Shown: one piece after another, positions 17,255 to 24,856 of the stretch
Position numbering within the stretch: position 1 is the stretch's first letter
How the letters are laid out: every line of letters begins with the position of its first letter
DNA from: Mycetocola saprophilus
GTDB lineage: Bacteria > Actinomycetota > Actinomycetes > Actinomycetales > Microbacteriaceae
Assembly: GCF_000718085.1 (NCBI RefSeq)
Contig: NZ_JOEC01000002.1
Span: 620,001-684,000 of the forward strand
Direction: 5' to 3'
Length of the DNA: 64,000 nucleotides
Notes under the pieces: model-generated
Database searches by the model: none
Seen by the model: only the letters and a program-made list of their open reading frames with translations
What the model was told of the DNA's origin: nothing
Position numbers and translations under genes: made by a program

Positions 17255-20200
17255 CCGTGGGAGCGGATGGAACCTGGACCGCAACCGTCACGGGTCTCAA
17301 GAACGGCAAGAACACCGTCGCCGTGACCCAGACCTTTGCCGGGAAGACCACCGGTCCGGTCAGCGTCGTGATCGACATCAAGGCCGTGGCCGAGAACTTC
17401 ACCGCGAAGCTCGACTCGCAAAACGACGACGCCAAGTCGGCCGTGATCTCGGGTACGGGTGAGCCCGGTGCCACCATTACCGTGTCTCCGACCACCGGAA
17501 CCAAGACCGTCACGGTCGCCGCTAACGGAACCTGGAAGATCACCGTCACCGGTCTCAAGGTGGGACTGAACAACGTCTCCGTGACGCAGACCGTGGGTAC
17601 CACGGTCTCGGCGGCGAAGACCGTGCCGGTCACGATCATCGAGACCGTTGTTCCGCTGAGTGCCAAGTTGCTCAATGTGAATAACCCGGACCGCTGGGCG
17701 AACATCACGGTGACCGCGACCCCCGGGGCGACGATTACCGCTACCTCTCCGAACGGTACCAAGGCTACGGCCGTGGTTCCGGCTTTCACCGCAACCGTCA
17801 AGCCCGACGGAACCTGGACCGCAACGGTCACCGGGCTGAAGCTGGGTGCGAACACCGCCCAGGTCACCCAGACCTTTGCCGGGAAGACCACCGGACCCGT
17901 CGCCGTGGACATTCTGATCGAGACCGTGGTGGGTAACTTCACCGCCAAGGTCGAATCATGGGATGACGCCGCCAAGACCGCCGTGATCGGCGGAACCGGT
18001 GAGCCCGGGGCCACCATCACGCTGTCACCAATCTCCGGAGACGTGACCGTGAAGGTTTCGGCCAACGGCACCTGGAAGACCACCGTGACCGGCCTGGTTG
18101 TGGGACCGAACATCGTTCCCGTCACCCAGACCATCGGAAACGAGGTTTCGGCACCGAAGAACGTCACCGTGAACATCCTGGCGAACCTGGCACCCCTGAC
18201 CGTCGAGGTCGGTACTGTAGACAACGCCGGCCGCTGGGCAAACCTGACCGGTACCGGTCAGCCCGGCGCGCAGATCATTGCCACCGTGGCTGGCGGGGCC
18301 TCGTTCACCACTCAGGTGGCCGCCAATGGAACCTGGAGCACCCGTGTTCTGGGCCTCGAGGTGGGCACCAACTCGGTGAGCGTTACCCAGAGCGCCGATG
18401 GTGTGACGTCCAACCCCGTGACGGTTGCGATTAGGATCACCGAGGAGGTCGACAGCTTCACCGCCAACCTGGTGGGCCAGGACGACTCCAAGCGCACCGC
18501 GGTGATCGCGGGTACCGGTGTCATCGGTGCCACGATCACCCTGAACACCCCGAGCGGCAACCAGACCGTTGAGGTGGATGCCGAGGGCAACTGGCAGTAC
18601 ACGGTGACCGGTCTGAGCATTGGCAACAACCCGATCCTGGTCAGCCAGACCGTGAACGGCAAGCCCGCCGGGCAGAAGGTTGTCACGGTGAACATCGCCG
18701 CGGTAACCGTTCCGCTGACCGCGGATGTGAAGGACATCAACGATGCCAAGCGCACCGCGACCATCTTCGGAACCGGTAAGCCCGGTGCCACGATTACGCT
18801 GAGCCTGTTTGGGAAGGACGTGACCACAACCGTGGCCGCGAACGGTACCTGGTCCCGCGAAATCGGCGGCCTGGTGATTGGTTCGCAGTCGGTTGCCGTC
18901 ACCCAGAAGGTGGATGGCGAGCTGGTGGGTTCGACCTTCGTCCTCGTGGGCGTTGGCGTGACCATCAAGGATCTGACCGCCAAGCTGGTCAACGTGAACA
19001 ACCGTGAGCGTTGGGCGAACATTGGTGGTACCGGCCAGCCCGGTGCCGTGATTATCGCCACCAACCTCAACGGCACCCAGTTCACCGCCACCGTTGCCAA
19101 CAACGGGCGCTGGACGATGCGAGTGCTGGATCTGAACGTGGGACCAAACACCATTGCGGTGCACCAGTCCTACCTGGGAAACGTCTCGCCGACCATCAAC
19201 CTGTCCGCGGCAATCGCAATTTGGATCGCCAAGCCCACCATTCGGGTGATCTCGCAGGACGACCTTGCGAAGACCGCAGTTGTGGGGGGCACGGGTGAGC
19301 CCGGTGGAATCATCACCGTGACCTTCGAAGGGCGTAAGTACACCGCCACCGTCCAGGAGGACGGCACCTGGACCCGTGAACTGACCAATCTCAAGCGCGG
19401 TGCCAATGCCGTGAGTGCGATCCAGGTCATCTACGGCAACACGTCCGACCCGGTGGCAACCACGATCACGCTGAAGGCGATGCTTGAGGACTTCACCGCG
19501 AAGGCAGCCGCCGCGAACGACGCCGCACGGACCGTGGAGGTTTCGGGAACCGGTGTTCCCGGAGCAACCATTCACCTCCGTCCGGGTTCGGCCAACGCCA
19601 CCACCACCGTGGTTGATGCCGCGGGCAACTGGAAGGCTACGGTCTCGAACCTCATCGTGGGCGAGAACATCATCCCGGTTCACCAGGAGCTGGACGGCAA
19701 GATGTCGGCCCCGAAGAACCTGTATGTGTCGGTCGTCTCCACCAACCGCCCGCTGACCGGAACCGCCACCCTGAACAACGCCGCTCGTTCGGCCGCGCTC
19801 GCGGGAACGGCAACGCCGGGGTCGGTGATTAGCGTGGTTCTCTCCAACGGGACCAAGCTGAGCACCACAACCACCGCGGCCGGGAATTGGAACACCTCGG
19901 CGACAAACCTGCCGCTGGGTGTCACGGTCTTCTCGGTAACCCAGACCGTGGGTACCGAGACGCTCAACGACGGCATCACGCTGCAGGTTGAGGTCAAGGC
20001 CACCGTGGGCAAGCTGACCGCGAAGATCAGCTCGACCACGAGCGCCACCGGTACCGTGAACGTCACCGGAACCGGCACCGCCGGGGCCACCGTCACGGTG
20101 AGCGGCCCCGCCGGTGACAAGACCGTCGTGGTTCCCGCCAACGGAAACTGGTCGCTGGACTACTCGGGCTTGCCCGACGAAGCCAGCACCCTGGTGGCCA

Positions 20201-20781
20201 TCCAGCGTCTTGAGGGGGCAGAGTCCAACACCGTTGACCTCTCCGCCTTCATCATCCCGCCGGTGACCTCCGCCAAGGTGGATCGCATCGCCTCGATGGC
20301 CGGCACCGTGTACTTCTCGGGTACCGGTATCCCGGGCTACGCCGTGCGCGTGACCCTGGGAGACAAGACCATCGGAAGCATCGTGGGTGCCGACGGCACC
20401 TGGACCCGTCAGTTCAACGACGTCCCCATGGGCACCAACGATTTCACCATCGTTCAGGCCAAGGGAACCGACATCTCACGAGCCACGGCCCTACCGGTGG
20501 AGCTGACCATTCCGACGATCCCCTTCACCGCAAAGCTGTGGCAGTACAGCAACTCGACGCTGCAGGCACGGTACACGGGAACCGCCACCCCCGGATCGGT
20601 GATTACGGTCACCACCGAGGATGGAACCAAGAACACCACCACGGTTCCGATGACCGCGACGGGTGCCTGGAACTTCTGGGCAACCTCCGGTTATAAGAGC
20701 GGTAAGAACACCGTCACCATCACAGAAACCACTGCCGATGGTGTGGAGTCCGCACCGATCTATTCCACGGTGACCTTCCCC
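14540..20781 (+). repeat. Array of about 24 tandem Ig-like domain repeats (about 258 bp each)
   Basis: Aligning the two frames by eye gives about 24 consecutive units of 84-94 residues. In the centre they alternate between two types: units opening with PLTA and containing GLPNGTTT (later LNVNNxxRWAN), and units opening with NFTA and containing LxVGxN. This gives a higher-order period of about 172 residues (about 516 bp). The last four or five units are more diverged and the alternation fades. Confidence 0.85.
17108..17785 (+). repeat. Pair of nearly identical 145-bp direct repeats within the Ig-repeat gene
   Basis: 17108-17252 and 17641-17785 match at 144 of 145 positions (single T/C difference at 17153/17686 or adjacent). 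Other repeat units are clearly more diverged. The first copy ends precisely where the reading frame breaks. The pattern points to recent gene conversion or duplication, or to an assembly join inside a repeat. Confidence 0.85.
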
Positions 20782-20784
20782 TAA
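17251..20784 (+). CDS. Giant secreted Ig-like repeat protein, C-terminal part (out of frame with N-terminal part)
   Basis: This 1177-residue frame opens only with a TTG inside a repeat, has no ribosome binding site and no signal peptide. It begins mid-domain with TVGADGTWTATVTGLK, which completes the broken eleventh domain of the preceding frame. About 13 further Ig-like repeats follow and it ends at ATVTFP without an LPxTG signal, membrane helix or other anchor. It is best read as the downstream half of one gene of roughly 2350 codons (13730-20784), separated by a 7-bp deletion. As an independent protein it could not be exported. Confidence 0.8.
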   Translation: MTVGADGTWTATVTGLKNGKNTVAVTQTFAGKTTGPVSVVIDIKAVAENFTAKLDSQNDDAKSAVISGTGEPGATITVSPTTGTKTVTVAANGTWKITVTGLKVGLNNVSVTQTVGTTVSAAKTVPVTIIETVVPLSAKLLNVNNPDRWANITVTATPGATITATSPNGTKATAVVPAFTATVKPDGTWTATVTGLKLGANTAQVTQTFAGKTTGPVAVDILIETVVGNFTAKVESWDDAAKTAVIGGTGEPGATITLSPISGDVTVKVSANGTWKTTVTGLVVGPNIVPVTQTIGNEVSAPKNVTVNILANLAPLTVEVGTVDNAGRWANLTGTGQPGAQIIATVAGGASFTTQVAANGTWSTRVLGLEVGTNSVSVTQSADGVTSNPVTVAIRITEEVDSFTANLVGQDDSKRTAVIAGTGVIGATITLNTPSGNQTVEVDAEGNWQYTVTGLSIGNNPILVSQTVNGKPAGQKVVTVNIAAVTVPLTADVKDINDAKRTATIFGTGKPGATITLSLFGKDVTTTVAANGTWSREIGGLVIGSQSVAVTQKVDGELVGSTFVLVGVGVTIKDLTAKLVNVNNRERWANIGGTGQPGAVIIATNLNGTQFTATVANNGRWTMRVLDLNVGPNTIAVHQSYLGNVSPTINLSAAIAIWIAKPTIRVISQDDLAKTAVVGGTGEPGGIITVTFEGRKYTATVQEDGTWTRELTNLKRGANAVSAIQVIYGNTSDPVATTITLKAMLEDFTAKAAAANDAARTVEVSGTGVPGATIHLRPGSANATTTVVDAAGNWKATVSNLIVGENIIPVHQELDGKMSAPKNLYVSVVSTNRPLTGTATLNNAARSAALAGTATPGSVISVVLSNGTKLSTTTTAAGNWNTSATNLPLGVTVFSVTQTVGTETLNDGITLQVEVKATVGKLTAKISSTTSATGTVNVTGTGTAGATVTVSGPAGDKTVVVPANGNWSLDYSGLPDEASTLVAIQRLEGAESNTVDLSAFIIPPVTSAKVDRIASMAGTVYFSGTGIPGYAVRVTLGDKTIGSIVGADGTWTRQFNDVPMGTNDFTIVQAKGTDISRATALPVELTIPTIPFTAKLWQYSNSTLQARYTGTATPGSVITVTTEDGTKNTTTVPMTATGAWNFWATSGYKSGKNTVTITETTADGVESAPIYSTVTFP

Positions 20785-20802
20785 CCGAGAAGACACCGTT
20801 AC

Positions 20803-20839
20803 GGCAACGCCCGTCACCCCTCCGGTGGCGGGCGTTGCC
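20803..20839. terminator. Intrinsic terminator after the Ig-repeat gene
   Basis: A 16-bp stem with one G-T pair (20803-20818 and 20824-20839) and a 5-base loop lies 19 bp after the stop codon. Confidence 0.7.
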
Positions 20840-20894
20840 CGTCCGTGGTGCCCGTCCGTGGCATCATCAACTTTCGTGAATGGGGAGGGGCCTC

Positions 20895-21872
20895 ATGCTA
20901 AAAAATACCCTGATCGTCTTTGCACTGACCACGGTGAGCGCGACCGGAATCGTCTCGGCGGTTCCCGCGAATGCGCAGGTTCGGGAATCGTCGATATCCG
21001 AGGTGCGACTCGAAAAGCGGGTGAGCGATGATTCGCCATTTCGGTTTCTCCCGGTCACTGAATCCACGCCGAGGGAGGCGGCAAAGATCCCCGCGGTGCG
21101 CTTCACCGCGAAGCAGTTCTCCCACTCCAATGCAACAAAAGCCGCCGTCATTGGGGGGACCGGGATGCCCGGTTCGGCGATCCACCTGAGTCTGAACGGG
21201 AGGGAGCATCGCGCCTGGGTACGCGCAAACGGGCTGTGGAGCGTGACGATTGCGGGGCTTGAGGAGGGGCCCAACACGGTTTCGGTGGTGCAGATTCGAG
21301 GAGGGGTGAGTACGCCGACACTCAGCGTTCCGGTGCGGATTGTGGCGATCCCCGGGATGCTGACTGCCGGGGTGAATAACGTCAATAATCCGGGCCGCTG
21401 GGCAAACATCTCGGGAACCGCGGTTCCGGGAGCCCGGGTGGTGGCCACCTCGCCAGGGGGTACCGCCACCGGTGTTCGAGTTTCCGAATCGGGCACGTTT
21501 CAGGTTCGGGCCCAGCTCCTCGAGGTGGGCTCTAACACGGTGGTGCTGACCCAGGAGCGTGACGGAATTCGGTCGGCACCGGTGCGTGTCATCGTGCACG
21601 TGGCCGAGGCCTCACTCACAGCGCCCACCATCCGGGTGGGTTCTCGCGACGGCTCAACGGTGATACTCGATGGCGCCGGCGTACCCGGAGCGCTGATCAC
21701 CCTGTCCACCCGGTCCGGGGTGGTCACCACCCGGGTTTCCGTGCACGGGACCTGGAAGAAGTCGATCGTTGTGCCCGGCGATGTCGATGCGGAGGTGGTG
21801 ATGACGCAGGGGGTGGGCGCCAATATGTCCGATCCACAGCGGTTGTCGCTGGCCCCGGACACCGCCGGTTAG
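20895..21872 (+). CDS. Small secreted Ig-like repeat protein (paralogue of the giant protein)
   Basis: A 325-residue protein with a signal peptide (cleavage after PANA, about residue 26), a variable segment of about 50 residues, and three Ig-like repeats of the upstream protein's family. They open at VRFTAKQFSHS, GMLTAGVNNVNNPGRWANIS and PTIRVGSRDG. The second repeat is of the same LNVNNxxRWAN subtype that dominates the middle of the giant protein. There is no anchor motif. The ATG at 20895 has GGAGGGG just upstream, better than the in-frame ATG at 20880. It probably arose by partial duplication. Secretion is supported by the sequence; the function is unknown. Confidence 0.85.
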   Translation: MLKNTLIVFALTTVSATGIVSAVPANAQVRESSISEVRLEKRVSDDSPFRFLPVTESTPREAAKIPAVRFTAKQFSHSNATKAAVIGGTGMPGSAIHLSLNGREHRAWVRANGLWSVTIAGLEEGPNTVSVVQIRGGVSTPTLSVPVRIVAIPGMLTAGVNNVNNPGRWANISGTAVPGARVVATSPGGTATGVRVSESGTFQVRAQLLEVGSNTVVLTQERDGIRSAPVRVIVHVAEASLTAPTIRVGSRDGSTVILDGAGVPGALITLSTRSGVVTTRVSVHGTWKKSIVVPGDVDAEVVMTQGVGANMSDPQRLSLAPDTAG

Positions 21873-21887
21873 GTCCGCCACCGTGCA

Positions 21888-21919
21888 CCCCATCCGTCGG
21901 TACCTCGCGGCGGATGGGG
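21888..21919. terminator. Bidirectional hairpin between convergent genes
   Basis: CCCCATCCG (21888-21896) pairs with CGGATGGGG (21911-21919). It is placed between the Ig-repeat paralogue and the convergent FAD oxidase gene. Confidence 0.6.
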
Positions 21920-21930
21920 CCGGGGAAACA

Positions 21931-23286
21931 TCACCGGGTGGAGAACACCTTGCCGGGGTTAAGGATGTTCAGCGGGTCAAACGCGAGCTTGATCCGACGC
22001 TGCAACTCGTGCTGGGTCTCGCCCAACTCCTCGGCCAGCCAGCGCTGCTTGAGCACCCCGATGCCGTGCTCCCCGGAGAGGGTTCCGCCGAGCGCCAGAC
22101 ACGCCTGAAACAGCGCGTGCGCGGCCTCCCAGACGCGTTCGGGCACCTCGGGGCCGTCCACGATGAGGTTGGGATGCAGGTTGCCATCGCCGGCATGCGA
22201 GAGGGTGGGGATCGGAATGCCAAAGCGCTCGGAGACCTCGGCGATCGCATCAAACATCTCGGCCAGCCGGGACCGGGGCACACTCACATCCTCGATCAGC
22301 GGATAGCCGAGGGTTTCCAGCGCCGGGTGCATCGCCCGGCGGACGATCAGCAGGTCCTCGCCCTCCTGATCGGAGGCCGCCAGCTCGGCGATCCCGCCGT
22401 GCGCGCGCAGAATCCCCAGCGCTGCTTCGGCAGCCGCGCGCGCATCGGGGCCGTCGGTACGCAGCACCAGCTGGCTCTGCCCGAGCGGCGGCACCGCGCG
22501 TCCCAGGTGGGCGTGCACGGTAGCGAGGCAGGTGGCGTCCAGCAGCTCCATGATGGCCGGGGTGAGACCCGCGCGACCGATCGCCACGGAAGCCTCGGCG
22601 GCCGCACGCACGCTGGGGAAGTAGGCGGCGATGGTGTGCACCGGGCCGGGGATCGCGCGGCGCAGGCGGACGGTGGCACCCACGATCACGCCGAGCAGGC
22701 CCTCGGAGCCAACCATCAGCGCGGTGAGGTCGAGGCCGGTGACCCCCTTGACGCTGCGGTGTCCCATCGAGATCAGCGAGCCGTCGGCGAGGACCACATC
22801 GAGGGCCAGCACGGCCTCCCTGGTCACCCCGTATTTGGCGCACAGCAGCCCGCCGGCGTTGGTGGCGATATTGCCGCCGACGGTCGAGATGGCGCGGGAG
22901 GCGGGATCCGGGGCAAACCACAGGCCGTGCTCGGCGAGGACCGCGTTGAGGTCGGCGTTGATGATGCCCGGTTCGATCACCGCGAGCAGGTCCACATCGT
23001 TAATCTCGTGGATCCGGGTCATCCGGGCGGTCGAGAGCACGATCTCGCCGGGACCCGCGGTCGCGGCCCCGGCCAGCCCCGTTCCCGCGCCGCGGGTGAC
23101 CACGGGCACGCGATGGGTGTGTGCCCAGCGCAGGGTGGCCTGGACATCCTCGACGGATTCGGCATGGACGATGCCGAGCGGTGTGCCGGCCGAGACGTAG
23201 CCGGAACGGTCACCGCGGACGGCCTCGAGCGCGTCGGGGGAGGTGTCGAGGCGGTCGCCGAGTACCGCGCGCAATTCGGGGAGCAT
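21931..23286 (-). CDS. FAD-binding oxidoreductase, GlcD/D-lactate dehydrogenase type
   Basis: The 451-residue flavoprotein has an N-terminal PCMH-type FAD-binding domain (about 35-215; VVTRGAGTGLAGAA is the pyrophosphate-binding loop, and VGGNIATNAGGLLCAKYG is conserved in the family). A FAD-linked oxidase C-terminal domain follows (about 215-450), with the metal/substrate region ALSHAGDGNLHPNLI and the closing GTLSGEHGIG. Members oxidise 2-hydroxy acids such as glycolate or D-lactate. GlcE and GlcF partners are absent here, so a stand-alone D-lactate or 2-hydroxyacid dehydrogenase is most likely. The exact substrate is not determinable. A small membrane protein gene lies upstream on the same strand. 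Confidence 0.92.
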   Translation of the reverse strand: MLPELRAVLGDRLDTSPDALEAVRGDRSGYVSAGTPLGIVHAESVEDVQATLRWAHTHRVPVVTRGAGTGLAGAATAGPGEIVLSTARMTRIHEINDVDLLAVIEPGIINADLNAVLAEHGLWFAPDPASRAISTVGGNIATNAGGLLCAKYGVTREAVLALDVVLADGSLISMGHRSVKGVTGLDLTALMVGSEGLLGVIVGATVRLRRAIPGPVHTIAAYFPSVRAAAEASVAIGRAGLTPAIMELLDATCLATVHAHLGRAVPPLGQSQLVLRTDGPDARAAAEAALGILRAHGGIAELAASDQEGEDLLIVRRAMHPALETLGYPLIEDVSVPRSRLAEMFDAIAEVSERFGIPIPTLSHAGDGNLHPNLIVDGPEVPERVWEAAHALFQACLALGGTLSGEHGIGVLKQRWLAEELGETQHELQRRIKLAFDPLNILNPGKVFSTR

Positions 23287-23337
23287 ATCGGCATCCTAGC
23301 GAGTGCGCGCCGAGGGGCCCACCCCGAAGACGCCGGA

Positions 23338-23700
23338 TTACCGGTTCAGCGAGCGCAGACCGTGAACCAGGCCGGAGACGGTCGAGATGACGGCCAGGAT
23401 GACCGCACCGATCCAGCTGCCCAGGTGCCACAGCGCCAGCGAGGCGCCAAACATCACGAAGATTTCGATCAGCGCGCGGCCGAACACGTCAAAGTGGATC
23501 ACCGCGCGCGGCGACTGGAACAGGGCCCAGATCAGCACCACCAGCGCGGGGGCGGCGATACCGAAGGCGATGTTCCAGGGGAAGGGCCAGGAGGTGAATC
23601 CCCAAATCGCGACGATGACCACCGCGGCGAGCTCCAGGAAGAGTCGAAGAATATCGTTGGGAGCAAAGGCGGGGCGAGGGGTTACGTCTGACACCCGCAT
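23338..23700 (-). CDS. DUF2568 (YrdB-like) membrane protein
   Basis: A 120-residue protein with four predicted membrane helices and the DUF2568 pattern: FLELAAVVIVAIWGF in the first helix, WNIAFGIAAPALVVLIWALF in the second, and a charged loop with RAVIHFDVFGRALIE before the third. The function of the family is unknown. It lies 51 bp upstream of the FAD oxidase gene on the same strand and may be co-transcribed with it. Confidence 0.85.
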   Translation of the reverse strand: MRVSDVTPRPAFAPNDILRLFLELAAVVIVAIWGFTSWPFPWNIAFGIAAPALVVLIWALFQSPRAVIHFDVFGRALIEIFVMFGASLALWHLGSWIGAVILAVISTVSGLVHGLRSLNR

Positions 23701-23809
23701 AGTCTACGGGATTCCGACGCCCGGTCCGGCATCGGGTGCTTGCTCCGCCGGGAACACACAACGGCGCACCACCCCGAGGGGCAGCACGCCGTTGGTGAGT
23801 GACGGGTGT

Positions 23810-24682
23810 CTAGCGGAAGATGATGGTGCGATCGCCGTCCAGCAGGATGCGGTCCTCGGCGAACCAGCGCACGGCCTGGGTCAGCGTCCGGCTCTCCTCG
23901 TCCTGACCGATCGAGATCAGCTGCTCGGGGGAGCGGGAGTGGTCCACGCGCACCACGTTCTGCTCGATGATCGGGCCCTCATCCAGGTCGCTGGTCACAA
24001 AGTGGGCGGTGGCACCGATCAGCTTCACGCCGCGGGCGTGCGCCTGACGGTAGGGGTTTGCACCCTTGAAGCCGGGCAGGAAGGAGTGGTGAATGTTGAT
24101 GGCCTTGCCGGCGAGTGCCGCGCACAGCTCGGGGGAGAGGATCTGCATGTAGCGGGCGAGGACCACGAGTTCGATGTTGTGCTCCTCCACGGCCTCGAGC
24201 ACGCGCGCCTCAAACGCCGCCTTGCTCTCGGGGCCGGTGACCGCGTGGGATTCGAACGGGACGCCGTAGAACTCGGCGAGGTCGCCCAGCACATCGTGGT
24301 TGGCGAGCACCAGCGGAATCTCCACCGGCAGCTGGCCGCCGCGCTGACGGAACAGCAGGTCGTTGACGCAGTGACCGGCCTTGCTGGCCAGCACCAGGGT
24401 GCGCAGCGGACGACCCACGCGGTCCAGGGTCCAGGTCGCGTCAAAGCGCTCCACGACCGGGGCGAGGGCCGCGGCAAACTCCTCATAGGAGGCGGCGGAC
24501 TCGACCTGCAGGCGCATAAAGAAGCGGCCGGTGTCGGCGCTGGAGAACTGCTGGCTCTCGGTGATGTTGCCGCGGGCGGCGACGATCGATCCACTCACAT
24601 CGTGCACGATGCCGGGCTGGTCGGCACATACGAGGGTGATTACCCAGTGGTTCAGTTCTGCGGGGGCGGTGTTGTTGGTCAC
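23810..24682 (-). CDS. purU: Formyltetrahydrofolate deformylase
   Basis: The 290-residue PurU hydrolyses 10-formyl-THF to formate and THF, balancing one-carbon pools and feeding formate to purine synthesis. The N-terminal ACT domain (about 12-85; LVCADQPGIVHDVSG) senses amino acids in the E. coli enzyme (Gly and Met). The C-terminal formyltransferase domain carries the catalytic triad Asn196, His198 and Asp234 in NIHHSFLPGFKGANPY and TSDLDEGPI. The GTG start at 24682 gives the usual family length; the frame continues upstream without a better start. The gene stands alone and diverges from an MFS exporter. glyA and folD, also in one-carbon metabolism, lie 11 kb away. Confidence 0.95.
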   Translation of the reverse strand: MTNNTAPAELNHWVITLVCADQPGIVHDVSGSIVAARGNITESQQFSSADTGRFFMRLQVESAASYEEFAAALAPVVERFDATWTLDRVGRPLRTLVLASKAGHCVNDLLFRQRGGQLPVEIPLVLANHDVLGDLAEFYGVPFESHAVTGPESKAAFEARVLEAVEEHNIELVVLARYMQILSPELCAALAGKAINIHHSFLPGFKGANPYRQAHARGVKLIGATAHFVTSDLDEGPIIEQNVVRVDHSRSPEQLISIGQDEESRTLTQAVRWFAEDRILLDGDRTIIFR

Positions 24683-24856
24683 CGCTCTAGAGTATTGCCT
24701 CAACGGGGTAGATGCGTATTCCGGGCGAACCCTGTACCCTGATATATGGTTCCGGCAGTCCCCGAGAGCCCTGGGCGCGCACATCAGCGCGCAGACGAAC
24801 TCGCCGCCCGAGGCACAGTCCCGGCCCGAGTGAACGCCATTCCGGAAATTTTCCAG

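Noticed and set aside
14705..17284. Minus-strand frame of about 859 codons opposite the Ig-repeat gene
   Set aside because: It mirrors the repeat structure of the real gene, is rich in Gly/Arg/His and has no start signals or domain pattern.
14540..20781. Repeat array as a CRISPR locus
   Set aside because: The repeats are coding, about 258 bp long, without short identical repeats and unique spacers, and no cas genes are present.
13730..20784. Sorting signal or membrane anchor on the giant Ig-repeat protein
   Set aside because: Neither half ends in LPxTG, a hydrophobic helix or a basic tail; it appears to be released or held non-covalently.
21883..23691. Plus-strand frame of about 600 codons opposite the FAD oxidase gene
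   Set aside because: Its composition (Gly/His/Arg/Gln-rich) is typical of an antisense shadow; the minus strand encodes a clear GlcD-type flavoprotein.
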